NCBI RefSeq assembly: GCF_019278565.1
Contig: NZ_CP058988.1
Span: 2,914,001 to 2,978,000, forward strand
DNA from: Cellulophaga sp. HaHa_2_95
Lineage (GTDB): Bacteria; Bacteroidota; Bacteroidia; Flavobacteriales; Flavobacteriaceae
Direction: 5' to 3'
Length of the DNA: 64,000 bases
The position numbers were made by a program, and so were the translations under genes. Of the stretch, positions 1 to 7,977 are shown piece after piece (the stretch's first letter is position 1; each line of letters begins with the position of its first letter). Under the pieces are notes generated by a model. It ran no database searches and was not told the DNA's origin. It worked only from the letters and a program-made list of their open reading frames with translations.

Positions 1-98
1 ATAGCATTAATTACGGATGGGATACTAAAGGCAACTATACTTATGAATTTGTGCACCCAGATGGGACATCATCAAAAGCTAGCTATAAAAGAAAGTAA
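1..98 (+). CDS. C-terminal end of an unidentified protein (partial)
   Basis: A reading frame is open from the left window edge (first full codon at 3) to a TAA at 96-98 and encodes about 31 residues, ending in DGTSSKASYKRK. The composition, rich in Gly, Thr, Ser and Tyr, would suit the end of a secreted or beta-rich protein. The fragment is too short to assign, and the start lies outside the window. The same strand continues with the AraC gene 190 bases later. Confidence 0.45.
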   Translation, partial: SINYGWDTKGNYTYEFVHPDGTSSKASYKRK

Positions 99-287
99 AG
101 GCTATAAGTAACTCGTTATATGTTTTAGAACTAACAAAAGTGCGGTATTAAAAATAGCTTCATCAATCTTAAGCATAGGAACTAAGAATTCTTGTCATTA
201 CGGTACAGCACCTATATAAATAGCAAGCTACTTCTTAAAAAGAATAAAGAATTAGCTGTATTTTTATAGACTAGGAATCACGGAATA

Positions 288-1160
288 ATGAGCACGGTGA
301 AAACATACCAGAAAGTTAACCCAGATAAGGATATTAGTTTTGGAATATCTAAAATGGAGGCTATCTATACCAAGCGAATGGGTAAAGTTGATGCTCCGCA
401 TAGGCATAATTACTTTACCGTTCTAATTATTGATAAAGCATCGGGGTTTCATAAAATTGACTTTAATACCTATACCTTATCTGGAGGTCAAATCTATTTT
501 GTAGCTCCTGGACAAGTGCATCAAGTTATAGAAACTGAAAAATCAATAGGATACTCCATGGTTTTTTCTAATCAGTTTTTAATAGAAAATTCTATCCCTT
601 TGTCATTTATAGCTAGTTTAAACCTATTTCATAACTATGGGCAAAGTCCGCCGCTACAGCCCAACAAAAAACAGTTTGGTATCATACAAAGTTTTGCTGA
701 TGAGATTTTTAAACGGCACCATAGTGAGGCTATCATGAAAAATTTATCCATTGGCGCCTTTCTAAAACTACTTTTGATAGAATGTAATGCAAGTTGTGCT
801 ATGAATCCTATAGCGTCTGATGTAGATAGTTCTGGAGATAATCTCATTAGAAAATTTAAACAAGCGGTAGATAATACGTTTAAACAGGAACATTCCACGA
901 GCCATTATGCCCGGGAACTTCATATAACTCCAGACCACTTAAACTGGACTATCAAAGCAAAAATTGGTGAAACTGCTAAAGGTTATATTCAAACAAGAAT
1001 TATTACAGAAGCCAAAAGACTCCTCTATTTTACAGATTTATCGAACAAGGAAATTGGGTTTGAATTAGGCTTCAATGAACCTGCTAATTTTAGTGCCTTT
1101 TTTAAAAAGCACACACAGGTATCTCCTTCTAACTTTAAGAAAAACGAAATTAAAAAATAG
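288..1160 (+). CDS. AraC-family transcriptional regulator
   Basis: A 290-residue DNA-binding regulator of the AraC family. The N-terminal half (about residues 25-150) reads as a cupin-type sensor domain, with APHRHNYFTV followed by a glycine turn and VAPGQVHQV, as in the AraC_binding fold. The C-terminal 100 residues contain the two helix-turn-helix units, with GFNEPANFSAFFKKHTQVSP matching the family signature for the second HTH. The ligand is unknown; members with this layout usually sense small organic molecules. It is followed after 190 bases by the pirin gene on the same strand, which may be a target, but no operator is recognisable. Function beyond transcription control is not assignable. 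Confidence 0.88.
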   Translation: MSTVKTYQKVNPDKDISFGISKMEAIYTKRMGKVDAPHRHNYFTVLIIDKASGFHKIDFNTYTLSGGQIYFVAPGQVHQVIETEKSIGYSMVFSNQFLIENSIPLSFIASLNLFHNYGQSPPLQPNKKQFGIIQSFADEIFKRHHSEAIMKNLSIGAFLKLLLIECNASCAMNPIASDVDSSGDNLIRKFKQAVDNTFKQEHSTSHYARELHITPDHLNWTIKAKIGETAKGYIQTRIITEAKRLLYFTDLSNKEIGFELGFNEPANFSAFFKKHTQVSPSNFKKNEIKK

Positions 1161-1350
1161 TATCAATTACGTATGGACGTGACATTTATCCAAGATTCTA
1201 GTCCTATTTGAAGCACCATATCGGATTTTCATATGCTTCTCCCCCTTTTTTATATTCCACTGCCTCCTAAAATATCCAATCTTTGCTGTATAAATTTAGA
1301 ATCTATGCCACGGTTCTTTATGAATTAATAAGAAACAAAATACAAGGACT

Positions 1351-2064
1351 ATGAAAACAATACTTCACAAAGCAGCAACAAGAGGACACGCAAATCATGG
1401 TTGGTTAAATTCTCACCATACGTTTAGCTTTGCTAATTATCACAATCCAGAACGGATGAATTTTGGTGTACTACGGGTATTAAACGATGATAGTGTGCAA
1501 GCCGGAATGGGTTTTGGTACTCATCCGCATGATAATATGGAAATTATATCTATTCCTCTGGAAGGAGATTTAGAGCACAAAGATAGTATGGGCAATGTTA
1601 CCATTATTAAAGAAGGAGATGTTCAAGCTATGAGTGCTGGAACCGGTGTTACCCACTCAGAAAAAAATAAAAACAAAGATAAAGAGGTGAAGTTTCTTCA
1701 GATTTGGATCTTTCCCAAAGAGAAAAACATAAGACCAAAATATGACCAAATTTCATTAAAAGACATTGAAAAAGAAAATGAGTTATACCAAATACTCTCG
1801 CCAAATAAGGAAGATCAAGGCATTTGGATTCATCAAGATGCTTGGTTTCATATTGGAAAATTTACGAAAGGAAATACGGCAACCTACAACATTAAAAAAG
1901 AAGGGAATGGAATATATGCTTTCATCCTAGAAGGCGGAGTAGAAATCCAAAGCGAAAAACTTTCTGAAAGAGACGGATTGGGAATTTGGGATACAGAAAG
2001 TATCCAGATTAAAGCTGCAGAAAATGCTCGTATTCTTTTAATGGAAGTACCTATGGGTATGTAG
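1351..2064 (+). CDS. Pirin-family bicupin protein (YhhW-like)
   Basis: A 237-residue cytosolic pirin. The N-terminal cupin carries the family residues: SHHTFSFANY near residue 22, then FGTHPHDNMEIISIPLEG with the metal-binding His residues near 56-60, and the AMSAGTGVTHSE segment near 96-107. The C-terminal cupin (about 150-235) is more divergent, as is normal. Bacterial pirins such as YhhW oxidise quercetin-like compounds in vitro; others modulate enzymes, so the physiological role is open. A -7-like AATCTTTG lies at 1278-1285. The gene is probably monocistronic, because a hairpin terminator follows at 2088-2123. Confidence 0.9.
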   Translation: MKTILHKAATRGHANHGWLNSHHTFSFANYHNPERMNFGVLRVLNDDSVQAGMGFGTHPHDNMEIISIPLEGDLEHKDSMGNVTIIKEGDVQAMSAGTGVTHSEKNKNKDKEVKFLQIWIFPKEKNIRPKYDQISLKDIEKENELYQILSPNKEDQGIWIHQDAWFHIGKFTKGNTATYNIKKEGNGIYAFILEGGVEIQSEKLSERDGLGIWDTESIQIKAAENARILLMEVPMGM

Positions 2065-2087
2065 AAATGACCGGTCTCAAATATTTG

Positions 2088-2123
2088 AAAAGGCATGGAA
2101 ACAAATGTATGCTATGCCTTTTT
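2088..2123 (+). terminator. Rho-independent terminator after the pirin gene
   Basis: AAAAGGCAT at 2088-2096 pairs with ATGCCTTTT at 2114-2122, followed by further T residues. It stands 24 bases after the pirin stop codon. Confidence 0.6.
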
Positions 2124-2188
2124 ATAAGTATGTTGTTAAAAATAGCTATTTTTAATTCTTAAAAAAGCTAAAATTAATACAGACTACA

Positions 2189-2668
2189 TTGAAAATCAAA
2201 GAGGTTTATAGAGGAGATTATACCCTGTCTACAGATAAAACAAAGTTAGATATTTCAAAAATTCATAGTTTTCTATCCAAAGAAACCGATTGGAGCCACG
2301 GAATACCTCTAGATACTTTGAAGATTTCTATTGACAATTCTTTAAATTTTGGCCTGTATGATAAAAACCAGCAAATTGGTTATGCTAGAATAATATCTGA
2401 TTATGCTACTATCGCATACTTGGGAGATGTTTTTGTTCTAGAAGCATACCGAGGGAAAGGCTTGAGCACCTGGTTGATACATGAAATAATGGAGCACCCA
2501 AATCTTCAAGGTTTAAGAAGGTGGATTTTACTAACGGATACGGCAGAATGGCTTTATAAGAAATTTGGATTTACAGAACTCCCCCATCCAGAAGTCTATA
2601 TGGAAAAGCATAACCCGAATGTGTATAAGTCATCCAGAATTTCAAACCCCATTAATAGTTCTTTGTAG
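2189..2668 (+). CDS. GNAT-family N-acetyltransferase
   Basis: A 159-residue acyl-CoA-dependent N-acetyltransferase. The acetyl-CoA pyrophosphate-binding motif A is visible as FVLEAYRGKGLSTWLI near residues 89-104 (the R/Q-x-x-G-x-G/A signature), and the C-terminal WLYKKFGFTELP matches motif B. The substrate is unknown. This subgroup (DUF-like stand-alone GNATs of about 150 residues) is often annotated only as acetyltransferase. The start is a TTG at 2189, with no ATG nearby in frame; the coding signal begins there. It is followed after 24 bases by the MOSC gene, so the two may be cotranscribed. Confidence 0.88.
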   Translation: MKIKEVYRGDYTLSTDKTKLDISKIHSFLSKETDWSHGIPLDTLKISIDNSLNFGLYDKNQQIGYARIISDYATIAYLGDVFVLEAYRGKGLSTWLIHEIMEHPNLQGLRRWILLTDTAEWLYKKFGFTELPHPEVYMEKHNPNVYKSSRISNPINSSL

Positions 2669-2692
2669 CTCCAAGCTTTCATACAAACTAAC

Positions 2693-3478
2693 ATGAAAAT
2701 AGATTCCCTACATATATATCCCTTAAAATCAGCAAAAGGAATTGCGGTACAGACTACTGAAGTTAAAAGCATAGGCTTTAAATACGATCGCTATTTTGCT
2801 ATTTTAAATTCAAAAAAGGAGGTCCTTACGGCTAGAGAATTCCCCACTTTATTAAAAATCAAAACACAGATCAAAGAAGATAATTTGGTGTTAGAATATG
2901 GAGAAAATAGAAAAAGTATTCCTTTAAACGACTTTTTAAAGCCTATTGAGGTAGCTATCTTTAAAGAACCTGCTTCGGGAAAAGAAGCGCCAGTCAGCAT
3001 CAACAATTGGTTAAGTAGCATTTTAGAAATTGACTGTAGCTTAATTAAAATTAACACCGACAACTTACGCCAAACAATCCATAATGCTATTGCATTTTGT
3101 GACGCTCATCCAATTCATTTAATAACACAAGAATCAGTAAACGCTTTAAATAAAAAATTAGCAACTGCCATAGAAATAGATCGTTTTAGAGCTAATATCG
3201 TTATTTCTGGTCTTAAACCCTTTGAAGAACATACTATTGCAAAAATTACCATAGGTCAATGTGAATTTGTTTCTGTATTAAAAACAGAACGCTGCACACT
3301 AATTACCATAGACCCAAAAACGGGAGAAAAGGATAAAAAACAAGAACCCTTAAGAACACTTGCCAAAGAATTTAGAACTGATAAAAAAGTAGAAATGGGA
3401 ATTTACCTTATCCCTACAAAATTAGGGAAAATACATGTCTCAGATTCTATAACTGTAGAAATGAAAATGAAAGAGTAA
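2693..3478 (+). CDS. MOSC domain-containing protein (YcbX-like)
   Basis: A 261-residue protein with an N-terminal MOSC_N beta-barrel (about 1-110, with IYPLKSAKG near residue 8) and a MOSC domain (about 120-260). The conserved sulfur-carrying cysteine lies in KTERCTLITIDPKTG near residue 202. MOSC proteins resemble the C-terminal domain of molybdenum cofactor sulfurase and, in YcbX and mARC, bind molybdenum cofactor and reduce N-hydroxylated compounds. The [2Fe-2S] C-terminal domain of long YcbX proteins is absent. The molybdopterin genes 2-5 kb downstream make a cofactor link plausible but not shown. Confidence 0.88.
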   Translation: MKIDSLHIYPLKSAKGIAVQTTEVKSIGFKYDRYFAILNSKKEVLTAREFPTLLKIKTQIKEDNLVLEYGENRKSIPLNDFLKPIEVAIFKEPASGKEAPVSINNWLSSILEIDCSLIKINTDNLRQTIHNAIAFCDAHPIHLITQESVNALNKKLATAIEIDRFRANIVISGLKPFEEHTIAKITIGQCEFVSVLKTERCTLITIDPKTGEKDKKQEPLRTLAKEFRTDKKVEMGIYLIPTKLGKIHVSDSITVEMKMKE

Positions 3479-3596
3479 CCTTATTTTACTATTTTTTATA
3501 CAATTATCTCACAGCGATAAAGCATTTCAGAATACAACTGCAGAAGAAACGATTATGTTTCCTTACTATTCTTAAAAAAATAATATCTTGCAGCAT

Positions 3597-4046
3597 ATGG
3601 GAATATTTGATTTTAGAGATATTAGCAAGAGAAAAGGTAATAAAGAGGAGCTTACAATAGCATGCACTCCTAATCAAATTACAATTAATGCAACAAGTAT
3701 AAATTTCCCTACCAATTACAATACCTTAAAAACTATTTTAGGTGATGCCTCTAGAATTGAACCTATCAAACAAACTAAGAATAACGTATACCTATGGGAC
3801 TCTTTAGGAATCTATTGTTCTACTGCAGATCCCGAAAAGATGCTTATGCTGTTGTTGGTTGTTGATAATAGATATGGTCTTGGACACCAACCTTTACATA
3901 ATTTCACAGGGGAGGTTTTAATAGACCAGGAACCAATGGAGAAAACTATTGGAAATGTAGGCTTAGATAGGCCTTATATGATCCGGTCTATCATCAAAGA
4001 AGATAAGCAAGTAGCTATAGCTTTAGGGTGGAATCCAAGTGCTTAA
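3597..4046 (+). CDS. Uncharacterised 149-residue protein
   Basis: I chose the ATG at 3597 (MGIFDFRDISKRKG) over an in-frame TTG nine bases upstream. The product has no signal peptide or membrane segment and seems a soluble alpha/beta protein. Recognisable pieces are NNVYLWDSLGIYC near residue 62 and the repeated turns GLGHQP and GLDRPY. It resembles small cytoplasmic proteins of unknown function that I cannot name with confidence. It is probably its own transcription unit: 119 bases separate it from the MOSC gene, and the porin promoter follows. Confidence 0.7.
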   Translation: MGIFDFRDISKRKGNKEELTIACTPNQITINATSINFPTNYNTLKTILGDASRIEPIKQTKNNVYLWDSLGIYCSTADPEKMLMLLLVVDNRYGLGHQPLHNFTGEVLIDQEPMEKTIGNVGLDRPYMIRSIIKEDKQVAIALGWNPSA

Positions 4047-4107
4047 AATCTTCCTTTTTTCACCCAAAAAAGTAGGCCTGTAAGTATCTAAATTATTTTA
4101 GTTTAGG

Positions 4108-4150
4108 TGATAAAAGTCATCTTTCTTTCTCCCTGAATATATAATCTTTG
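4108..4150 (+). promoter_or_regulatory. Porin promoter with degenerate FNR/CRP-type box
   Basis: TGAT-AAAA-GTCA at 4108-4119 is one base off the TGAT-N4-ATCA inverted repeat seen at the nap promoter. Its centre (4113.5) is 36.5 bp from the last G of the -7-like AATCTTTG at 4143-4150, exactly the nap distance. No -33 TTG lies 17-23 bp upstream of the -7 element. Confidence 0.45.
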
Positions 4151-4175
4151 CTGCTTAATAGTCAAATTATATATT

Positions 4176-5465
4176 ATGGGCAACCAAAAATTTACATACG
4201 TATCACTATTTCTTTTTGTTTTGACAACACTACAAATTTCGGCACAAACGCTTGATATAAATGCAGATGTACGATCTCGTTTTGAATACCGCCATGGCTA
4301 CAGCACGCTCTTTTCAGAAGATGCCGACCCTGCCGCATTTGTAAAACAACGTACTCGTTTGAATATTGGATACGAAGCAGAAAAGCTACAAGTATTCATT
4401 GCCTTACAAGACGTAAGCACATGGGGAGATACCAGACAATTGCTAAATGTAGATGGGAATGATTCCTTCTCGCTATTTGAAGCATGGGCTGTATTACAAA
4501 TTAATGAAAATTGGTCTACAAAACTAGGAAGACAAGTAATTTCTTATGATGACCAGCGAATTTTTGGTGGCGTAGATTGGGCTATGCAAGGACGCTTTCA
4601 TGATGCCGCTATTCTTAACTATAGAAAAGATGATTTTATGTTAGATCTAGGTGGTGCATTTAGTCAGGAGCAAGAAGCTATTGAAGGTAATGCGTATACT
4701 ATTCAGGGATTTTTCTCGTATAAAACGATGCAATATGCTTACCTGAAAAAATCATGGGACAATAGTACTGCGAGCTTACTTTTCTTAAATGTAGGATTCC
4801 AAGATTTTACCGGAGATGCTAATGATATTGCAGATGGCGTCTCTTACAGGCAGACCTTAGGTTCTTATTTTACATTTCCTGTAGAACGCGTAAATATAGC
4901 TGGAAGCGCTTACTATCAGTTTGGAAAAGCAAATGCCACTACAGATCTCGCAGGATATCAAGTAGCCTTAGAAGCTACCTACAACGCTAATAAAGTGAAC
5001 TACGGTTTAGGAGTAGAATTACTAAGTGGTACGGATCAAGAAGGCGACTCAAAAAACAAATCATTTTTCCCACTATATGGGACCAATCATAAATTTAATG
5101 GCTTCATGGATTATTTTTACGTAGGTAATCATGCCAATTCTGTTGGTCTTAATGATTTATACGCAAAAGCAGTAATCACGACAGGAGAAAAATCTAATCT
5201 CCTTATCAAAGGACATTATTTTAGCGCAAATGCCGATCTGGCTGCCGATGCTGATGCCTATTTAGGTACAGAAATAGACCTTGTCTATACACAAAAATTA
5301 ATGCCTTTTGTAAAATTGAATGTTGGCTACTCTCAAATGTTTGCTTCAGATAGTATGAGTTTAATAAAAGGAGGTAGCGCTAATGATACTACAAATAATT
5401 GGGGATGGGTACAACTTACCATTAACCCTACACTTTTTAAAACCAATTTGAATAAGAACGATTAA
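4176..5465 (+). CDS. Alginate-export-type outer-membrane porin
   Basis: A 429-residue outer-membrane beta-barrel. The first about 24 residues are a signal peptide ending SAQ. The mature part begins with DVRSRFEYRHGY and shows alternating beta strands throughout, with the conserved block FEAWAVLQINENWSTKLGRQ near residue 108 and FGGVDWAMQGRFHDA near 131, typical of the Alginate_exp (AlgE-like) porin family. In flavobacteria this family name does not imply alginate; many members are general anion channels. The neighbouring molybdenum-cofactor and nitrate reductase genes, and a shared promoter layout, suggest a channel used during nitrate respiration, which is inference. A terminator follows at 5483-5520. 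Confidence 0.82.
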   Translation: MGNQKFTYVSLFLFVLTTLQISAQTLDINADVRSRFEYRHGYSTLFSEDADPAAFVKQRTRLNIGYEAEKLQVFIALQDVSTWGDTRQLLNVDGNDSFSLFEAWAVLQINENWSTKLGRQVISYDDQRIFGGVDWAMQGRFHDAAILNYRKDDFMLDLGGAFSQEQEAIEGNAYTIQGFFSYKTMQYAYLKKSWDNSTASLLFLNVGFQDFTGDANDIADGVSYRQTLGSYFTFPVERVNIAGSAYYQFGKANATTDLAGYQVALEATYNANKVNYGLGVELLSGTDQEGDSKNKSFFPLYGTNHKFNGFMDYFYVGNHANSVGLNDLYAKAVITTGEKSNLLIKGHYFSANADLAADADAYLGTEIDLVYTQKLMPFVKLNVGYSQMFASDSMSLIKGGSANDTTNNWGWVQLTINPTLFKTNLNKND

Positions 5466-5482
5466 TATTCTTAATAGAATGT

Positions 5483-5520
5483 AAAAGGGTGCTCACTTAA
5501 TTATAAGTCTGCACCCTTTT
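5483..5520. terminator. Bidirectional terminator between porin and moaE
   Basis: AAAAGGGTGC at 5483-5492 pairs with GCACCCTTTT at 5511-5520. The A-tract and T-tract on both sides let it serve the porin (plus) and moaE (minus), which converge here. Confidence 0.75.
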
Positions 5521-5565
5521 ATATGTTATATAGTTTCAACTATTCTAAACTAGAATATGACGTCT

Positions 5566-6006
5566 TTAGCTATTTACTTTCCATTGATAAGATGCATCTT
5601 CAAAAATTTCTTTTCCAAAAACAGGTACTTCTGCTTTTATTTTTTCAACTACATATTCCAAGGCCTTAAAGAGCACTTTTCTTCTCGGTGAAGAAACAAA
5701 AACAAAGAGACATATTTCTCCTGCTTTTACGGCACCCAAACTATGATATATATGCATACAGGTAAGGTCAAATTTTTCAAAAGTAGCTTCTCGCACCTCA
5801 TGGAATTTCTTGTTTGCCATTTCTTCGTAAGCAGAATATTCTATAGCTGCAACAACTTTTTCATCTATAGTATCTGCTCTAACCTGTCCTAAAAATATAT
5901 TATGAGCTCCTATTGTTGTTTTAGATTGATGTTTAGCAATAGCTTGAGCTATAAATTCTGATGAAATAGCGCCTTGGGTAAAGACGTTTTTATACGTTGT
6001 TGACAT
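5566..6006 (-). CDS. moaE: Molybdopterin synthase catalytic subunit MoaE
   Basis: A 146-residue large subunit of molybdopterin synthase, which inserts dithiolene sulfur, delivered by the MoaD thiocarboxylate, into precursor Z. Family marks seen are the NIFLGQVR block near residue 37, EYSAYEEMANKKF near 57, IYHSLGAVKAGE near 87, the basic SPRRK segment near 106 and the C-terminal VPVFGKEIF, where most homologues have PIWKKE. It is last in a minus-strand operon with a ModE-like gene (three bases away) and moeA. MoaD and the other cofactor genes are not in the window, so they must lie elsewhere. Confidence 0.92.
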   Translation of the reverse strand: MSTTYKNVFTQGAISSEFIAQAIAKHQSKTTIGAHNIFLGQVRADTIDEKVVAAIEYSAYEEMANKKFHEVREATFEKFDLTCMHIYHSLGAVKAGEICLFVFVSSPRRKVLFKALEYVVEKIKAEVPVFGKEIFEDASYQWKVNS

Positions 6007-6009
6007 ATT

Positions 6010-6351
6010 TTATAATTGATTTAATTCTTTCATTTGTTGGTCTAAAAATTCCCAACAGTTTTTATTTATGGTTTCAAAAGCTGTTATCAATTTTAGTCCG
6101 TACGGGGTAATTAGCGTACCACCTCCTTTTGTACCTCCTACCGTTTTAGTTACGACTGCTTCTTTAGCCGTTTTATTGACGGCATCTACAAGGGTCCAAG
6201 CCTTCTTGTATGACATCCCAATAGATTTTGCTGCTTTAGCCAAAGACCCTTGAGCTTCAATAGCTTTTAAAAGTTTTACTCTCCCCTGCCCTATAAGCAC
6301 ATTATCTCCTACTTCAATCCAAATTCTACTCCTAATTTTAGTATCGTTCAT
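6010..6351 (-). CDS. ModE-like winged-helix regulator (N-terminal domain only)
   Basis: A 113-residue DNA-binding protein matching the N-terminal winged helix of ModE. Helix-turn-helix residues are GSLAKAAKSIGMSYKKAWTL near 35-54, followed by the wing TKTVGGTKGGGTLITPYGL near 69-87. E. coli ModE has two further molybdate-binding (TOBE) domains that are absent here, so this protein either senses molybdate differently or acts without it. It sits between moeA and moaE with gaps of six and three bases, so it is cotranscribed with cofactor genes and may autoregulate them. Stand-alone ModE-N proteins of this length are common in Bacteroidota. Confidence 0.9.
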   Translation of the reverse strand: MNDTKIRSRIWIEVGDNVLIGQGRVKLLKAIEAQGSLAKAAKSIGMSYKKAWTLVDAVNKTAKEAVVTKTVGGTKGGGTLITPYGLKLITAFETINKNCWEFLDQQMKELNQL

Positions 6352-6357
6352 AGCTTC

Positions 6358-7557
6358 TTATTTTGTGGGCAATAGAATTGTTTTAACAGGTGTACCCTTT
6401 TTTACAATGGTAGTATTTTCTGGGAGAAATACTAAGGCATTCGCAGCTCCAAAAGCACGTACCATGGCTGAACTCTGACCTCCTAAAATTTGAACATGTG
6501 CGCCTTCTACATAAGCTTTTAAAAATTGCGCACGGTTTCCGCGAACATTATAGTCTTCTAATATAGGCATCTCAATCCGTAATAACTGCGTTTGAGTGGC
6601 ACCTTCTGTCTTTTTTAACAAGGGATATACATAGATGTAAAAACAACTCAAGGCGGCAGCAGGATTACCTGGAAGACCAAATACAGCAGTACTACCCTTC
6701 TTTCCAAAAAACAAGGGTTTTCCTGGTTTTTGTTTTACTTTATAAAAAATTTCAGCTACTCCTATTGCCTTTAGCGCTTTTCCAACAAAATCATAATCTC
6801 CTACAGAAACACCTCCTGTAACCATAACCACATCGTGTTTTTTTATAGCTGTTTCCAAGGTGTTTTTTGTTTCTTCATAATCATCTATTACCGTTGTTAT
6901 AGCGGTATCTAAATAACCTAACTCTCGTAATACTGCAGAAAGCATGGTGCCATTAGACTCATATATTTCCCCATATTCCAAAGGCGAACCAGGAGCTTTA
7001 AGTTCATTTCCCGTAGCAACGATACCTATAGATGGTTTTTTATAAACGGTAACAGCAGTAACCCCAATACTGGCCAAAAAGCCTATATGTGCTCCTTTTA
7101 AGACTGTTCCTTTTTCTAAAGCCGTAGCTCCTCGTTTAATTTGCGAGCCTCTTGGACGTATATTCATTTCTGACACTAATGGCATCTGTGGTGACATGCG
7201 CGTGCCATCTACAGCAACTTTCTCTTGCATAATAACCGCATCAGCAGAATCAGGAACGGGAGCACCCGTAAAAATGCGGACAGCTTCTGTATTTTTCAAA
7301 GGCGGATTAGCGTGATCTCCAGCCTGTATTTCCCCAATAATCGTATAGGCTTTTTCTGAACTAATTTTTAAAGCATAGCCATCCATAGCTGATTGCCGGA
7401 AAGGAGGCATATCAATTTCTGAAATAACATCTCTAGCCAGAACAAAGTCTAAAGCATCGATTAGAGGTACTTCTAATAACACAGTTGCTAAAGAACTACA
7501 TGTCAGCACTAAATTTTGTGCTTCCTCTATACTTATTAAAGTAGAACCTTTCTCCAT
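6358..7557 (-). CDS. moeA: Molybdopterin molybdotransferase MoeA
   Basis: A 399-residue MoeA, which inserts molybdate into adenylated molybdopterin to give active cofactor. The sequence shows the N-terminal DMPPFRQSAMDGYA motif near residue 50, the ligand-binding GGVSVGDYDFV near 246, and the KQKPGKPLFFG and VFGLPGNPAAALSCFY blocks near 275-305. The C-terminal domain IV is present, so the gene is full length. It heads the minus-strand operon moeA-ModE-like-moaE and diverges from napD. A perfect -7 element (TATATTTG on the minus strand, 7604-7597) lies 37.5 bp from the centre of the shared FNR-like palindrome, suggesting co-induction with nitrate reductase, the molybdoenzyme it serves. Confidence 0.94.
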   Translation of the reverse strand: MEKGSTLISIEEAQNLVLTCSSLATVLLEVPLIDALDFVLARDVISEIDMPPFRQSAMDGYALKISSEKAYTIIGEIQAGDHANPPLKNTEAVRIFTGAPVPDSADAVIMQEKVAVDGTRMSPQMPLVSEMNIRPRGSQIKRGATALEKGTVLKGAHIGFLASIGVTAVTVYKKPSIGIVATGNELKAPGSPLEYGEIYESNGTMLSAVLRELGYLDTAITTVIDDYEETKNTLETAIKKHDVVMVTGGVSVGDYDFVGKALKAIGVAEIFYKVKQKPGKPLFFGKKGSTAVFGLPGNPAAALSCFYIYVYPLLKKTEGATQTQLLRIEMPILEDYNVRGNRAQFLKAYVEGAHVQILGGQSSAMVRAFGAANALVFLPENTTIVKKGTPVKTILLPTK

Positions 7558-7596
7558 TATATTATTTTATCGTCCTAAAAATACGTTATTTCCGCT

Positions 7597-7671
7597 CAAA
7601 TATAGCGCTCAAAGTTTAAAACGAACTATGATAATTATCATCTTTTAATTATGAATCTTTTCTGAATTTTG
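7597..7671. promoter_or_regulatory. Divergent moeA/napD promoters around one FNR-like palindrome
   Basis: A perfect 14-bp palindrome, ATGATAATTATCAT, spans 7628-7641 and contains TGAT-N4-ATCA, the core of FNR-type boxes. On the plus strand the -7-like GAATTTTG ends at 7671, 36.5 bp from the palindrome centre. On the minus strand TATATTTG (7604-7597) ends 37.5 bp away. No -33 TTG fits either promoter, as expected for activator-dependent class II promoters. A Fur-like reading is possible but less likely with nitrate reductase as the target. Confidence 0.65.
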
Positions 7672-7733
7672 CTAAATTGTTAGTGTTTTGTTAAAAAAAC
7701 AAGGCACTTCGTTCTTAATTCAAATTATTTTGT

Positions 7734-7967
7734 ATGCCAATTAAAAGTTATCTAGTCCATCCTATCTTAGGAAAAAAAGAAGAGTTAATGACAGCCTTAA
7801 AAGGTTTTGGACAATGCGAAGTACTTCCTGCAGAAAATCAAAATGTTTTAGCATTAGTTACTGATACACAAGACGAAAAGGAAGAAGAAATTCTAAAAGA
7901 AAAAATTGAAGCTTTAAGTAGTCTAAAATTATTGGCTCTAGTTTCTGGTTTTAACACCCCTCAATAA
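7734..7967 (+). CDS. napD: NapD-like nitrate reductase chaperone
   Basis: A 77-residue cytoplasmic protein with the small ferredoxin-like beta-alpha-beta fold of NapD. Features are an N-terminal strand KSYLVHP, the GFGQCEV turn near residue 26 (NapD: P-G-C-E-V), and a C-terminal strand ALVSGF. NapD binds the twin-arginine signal of NapA and delays export until the molybdenum cofactor is inserted. It is ten bases upstream of napA, whose N-terminus carries a matching TAT signal. It is the first gene of the nap operon behind the FNR-like box. Confidence 0.8.
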   Translation: MPIKSYLVHPILGKKEELMTALKGFGQCEVLPAENQNVLALVTDTQDEKEEEILKEKIEALSSLKLLALVSGFNTPQ

Positions 7968-7977
7968 TTATATAGCT

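Noticed and set aside
61..130. AGTAACTCGTTATA near 108-121 as another operator
   Set aside because: The spacer is two bases and no -7 element follows at the right distance.
7628..7641. Possible Fur box at the nap/moe promoter
   Set aside because: ATGATAATTATCAT also resembles part of a Fur site, but a full 19-bp Fur box is missing, the targets are nitrate respiration genes, and the spacing to -7 elements fits a class II activator, not a repressor.
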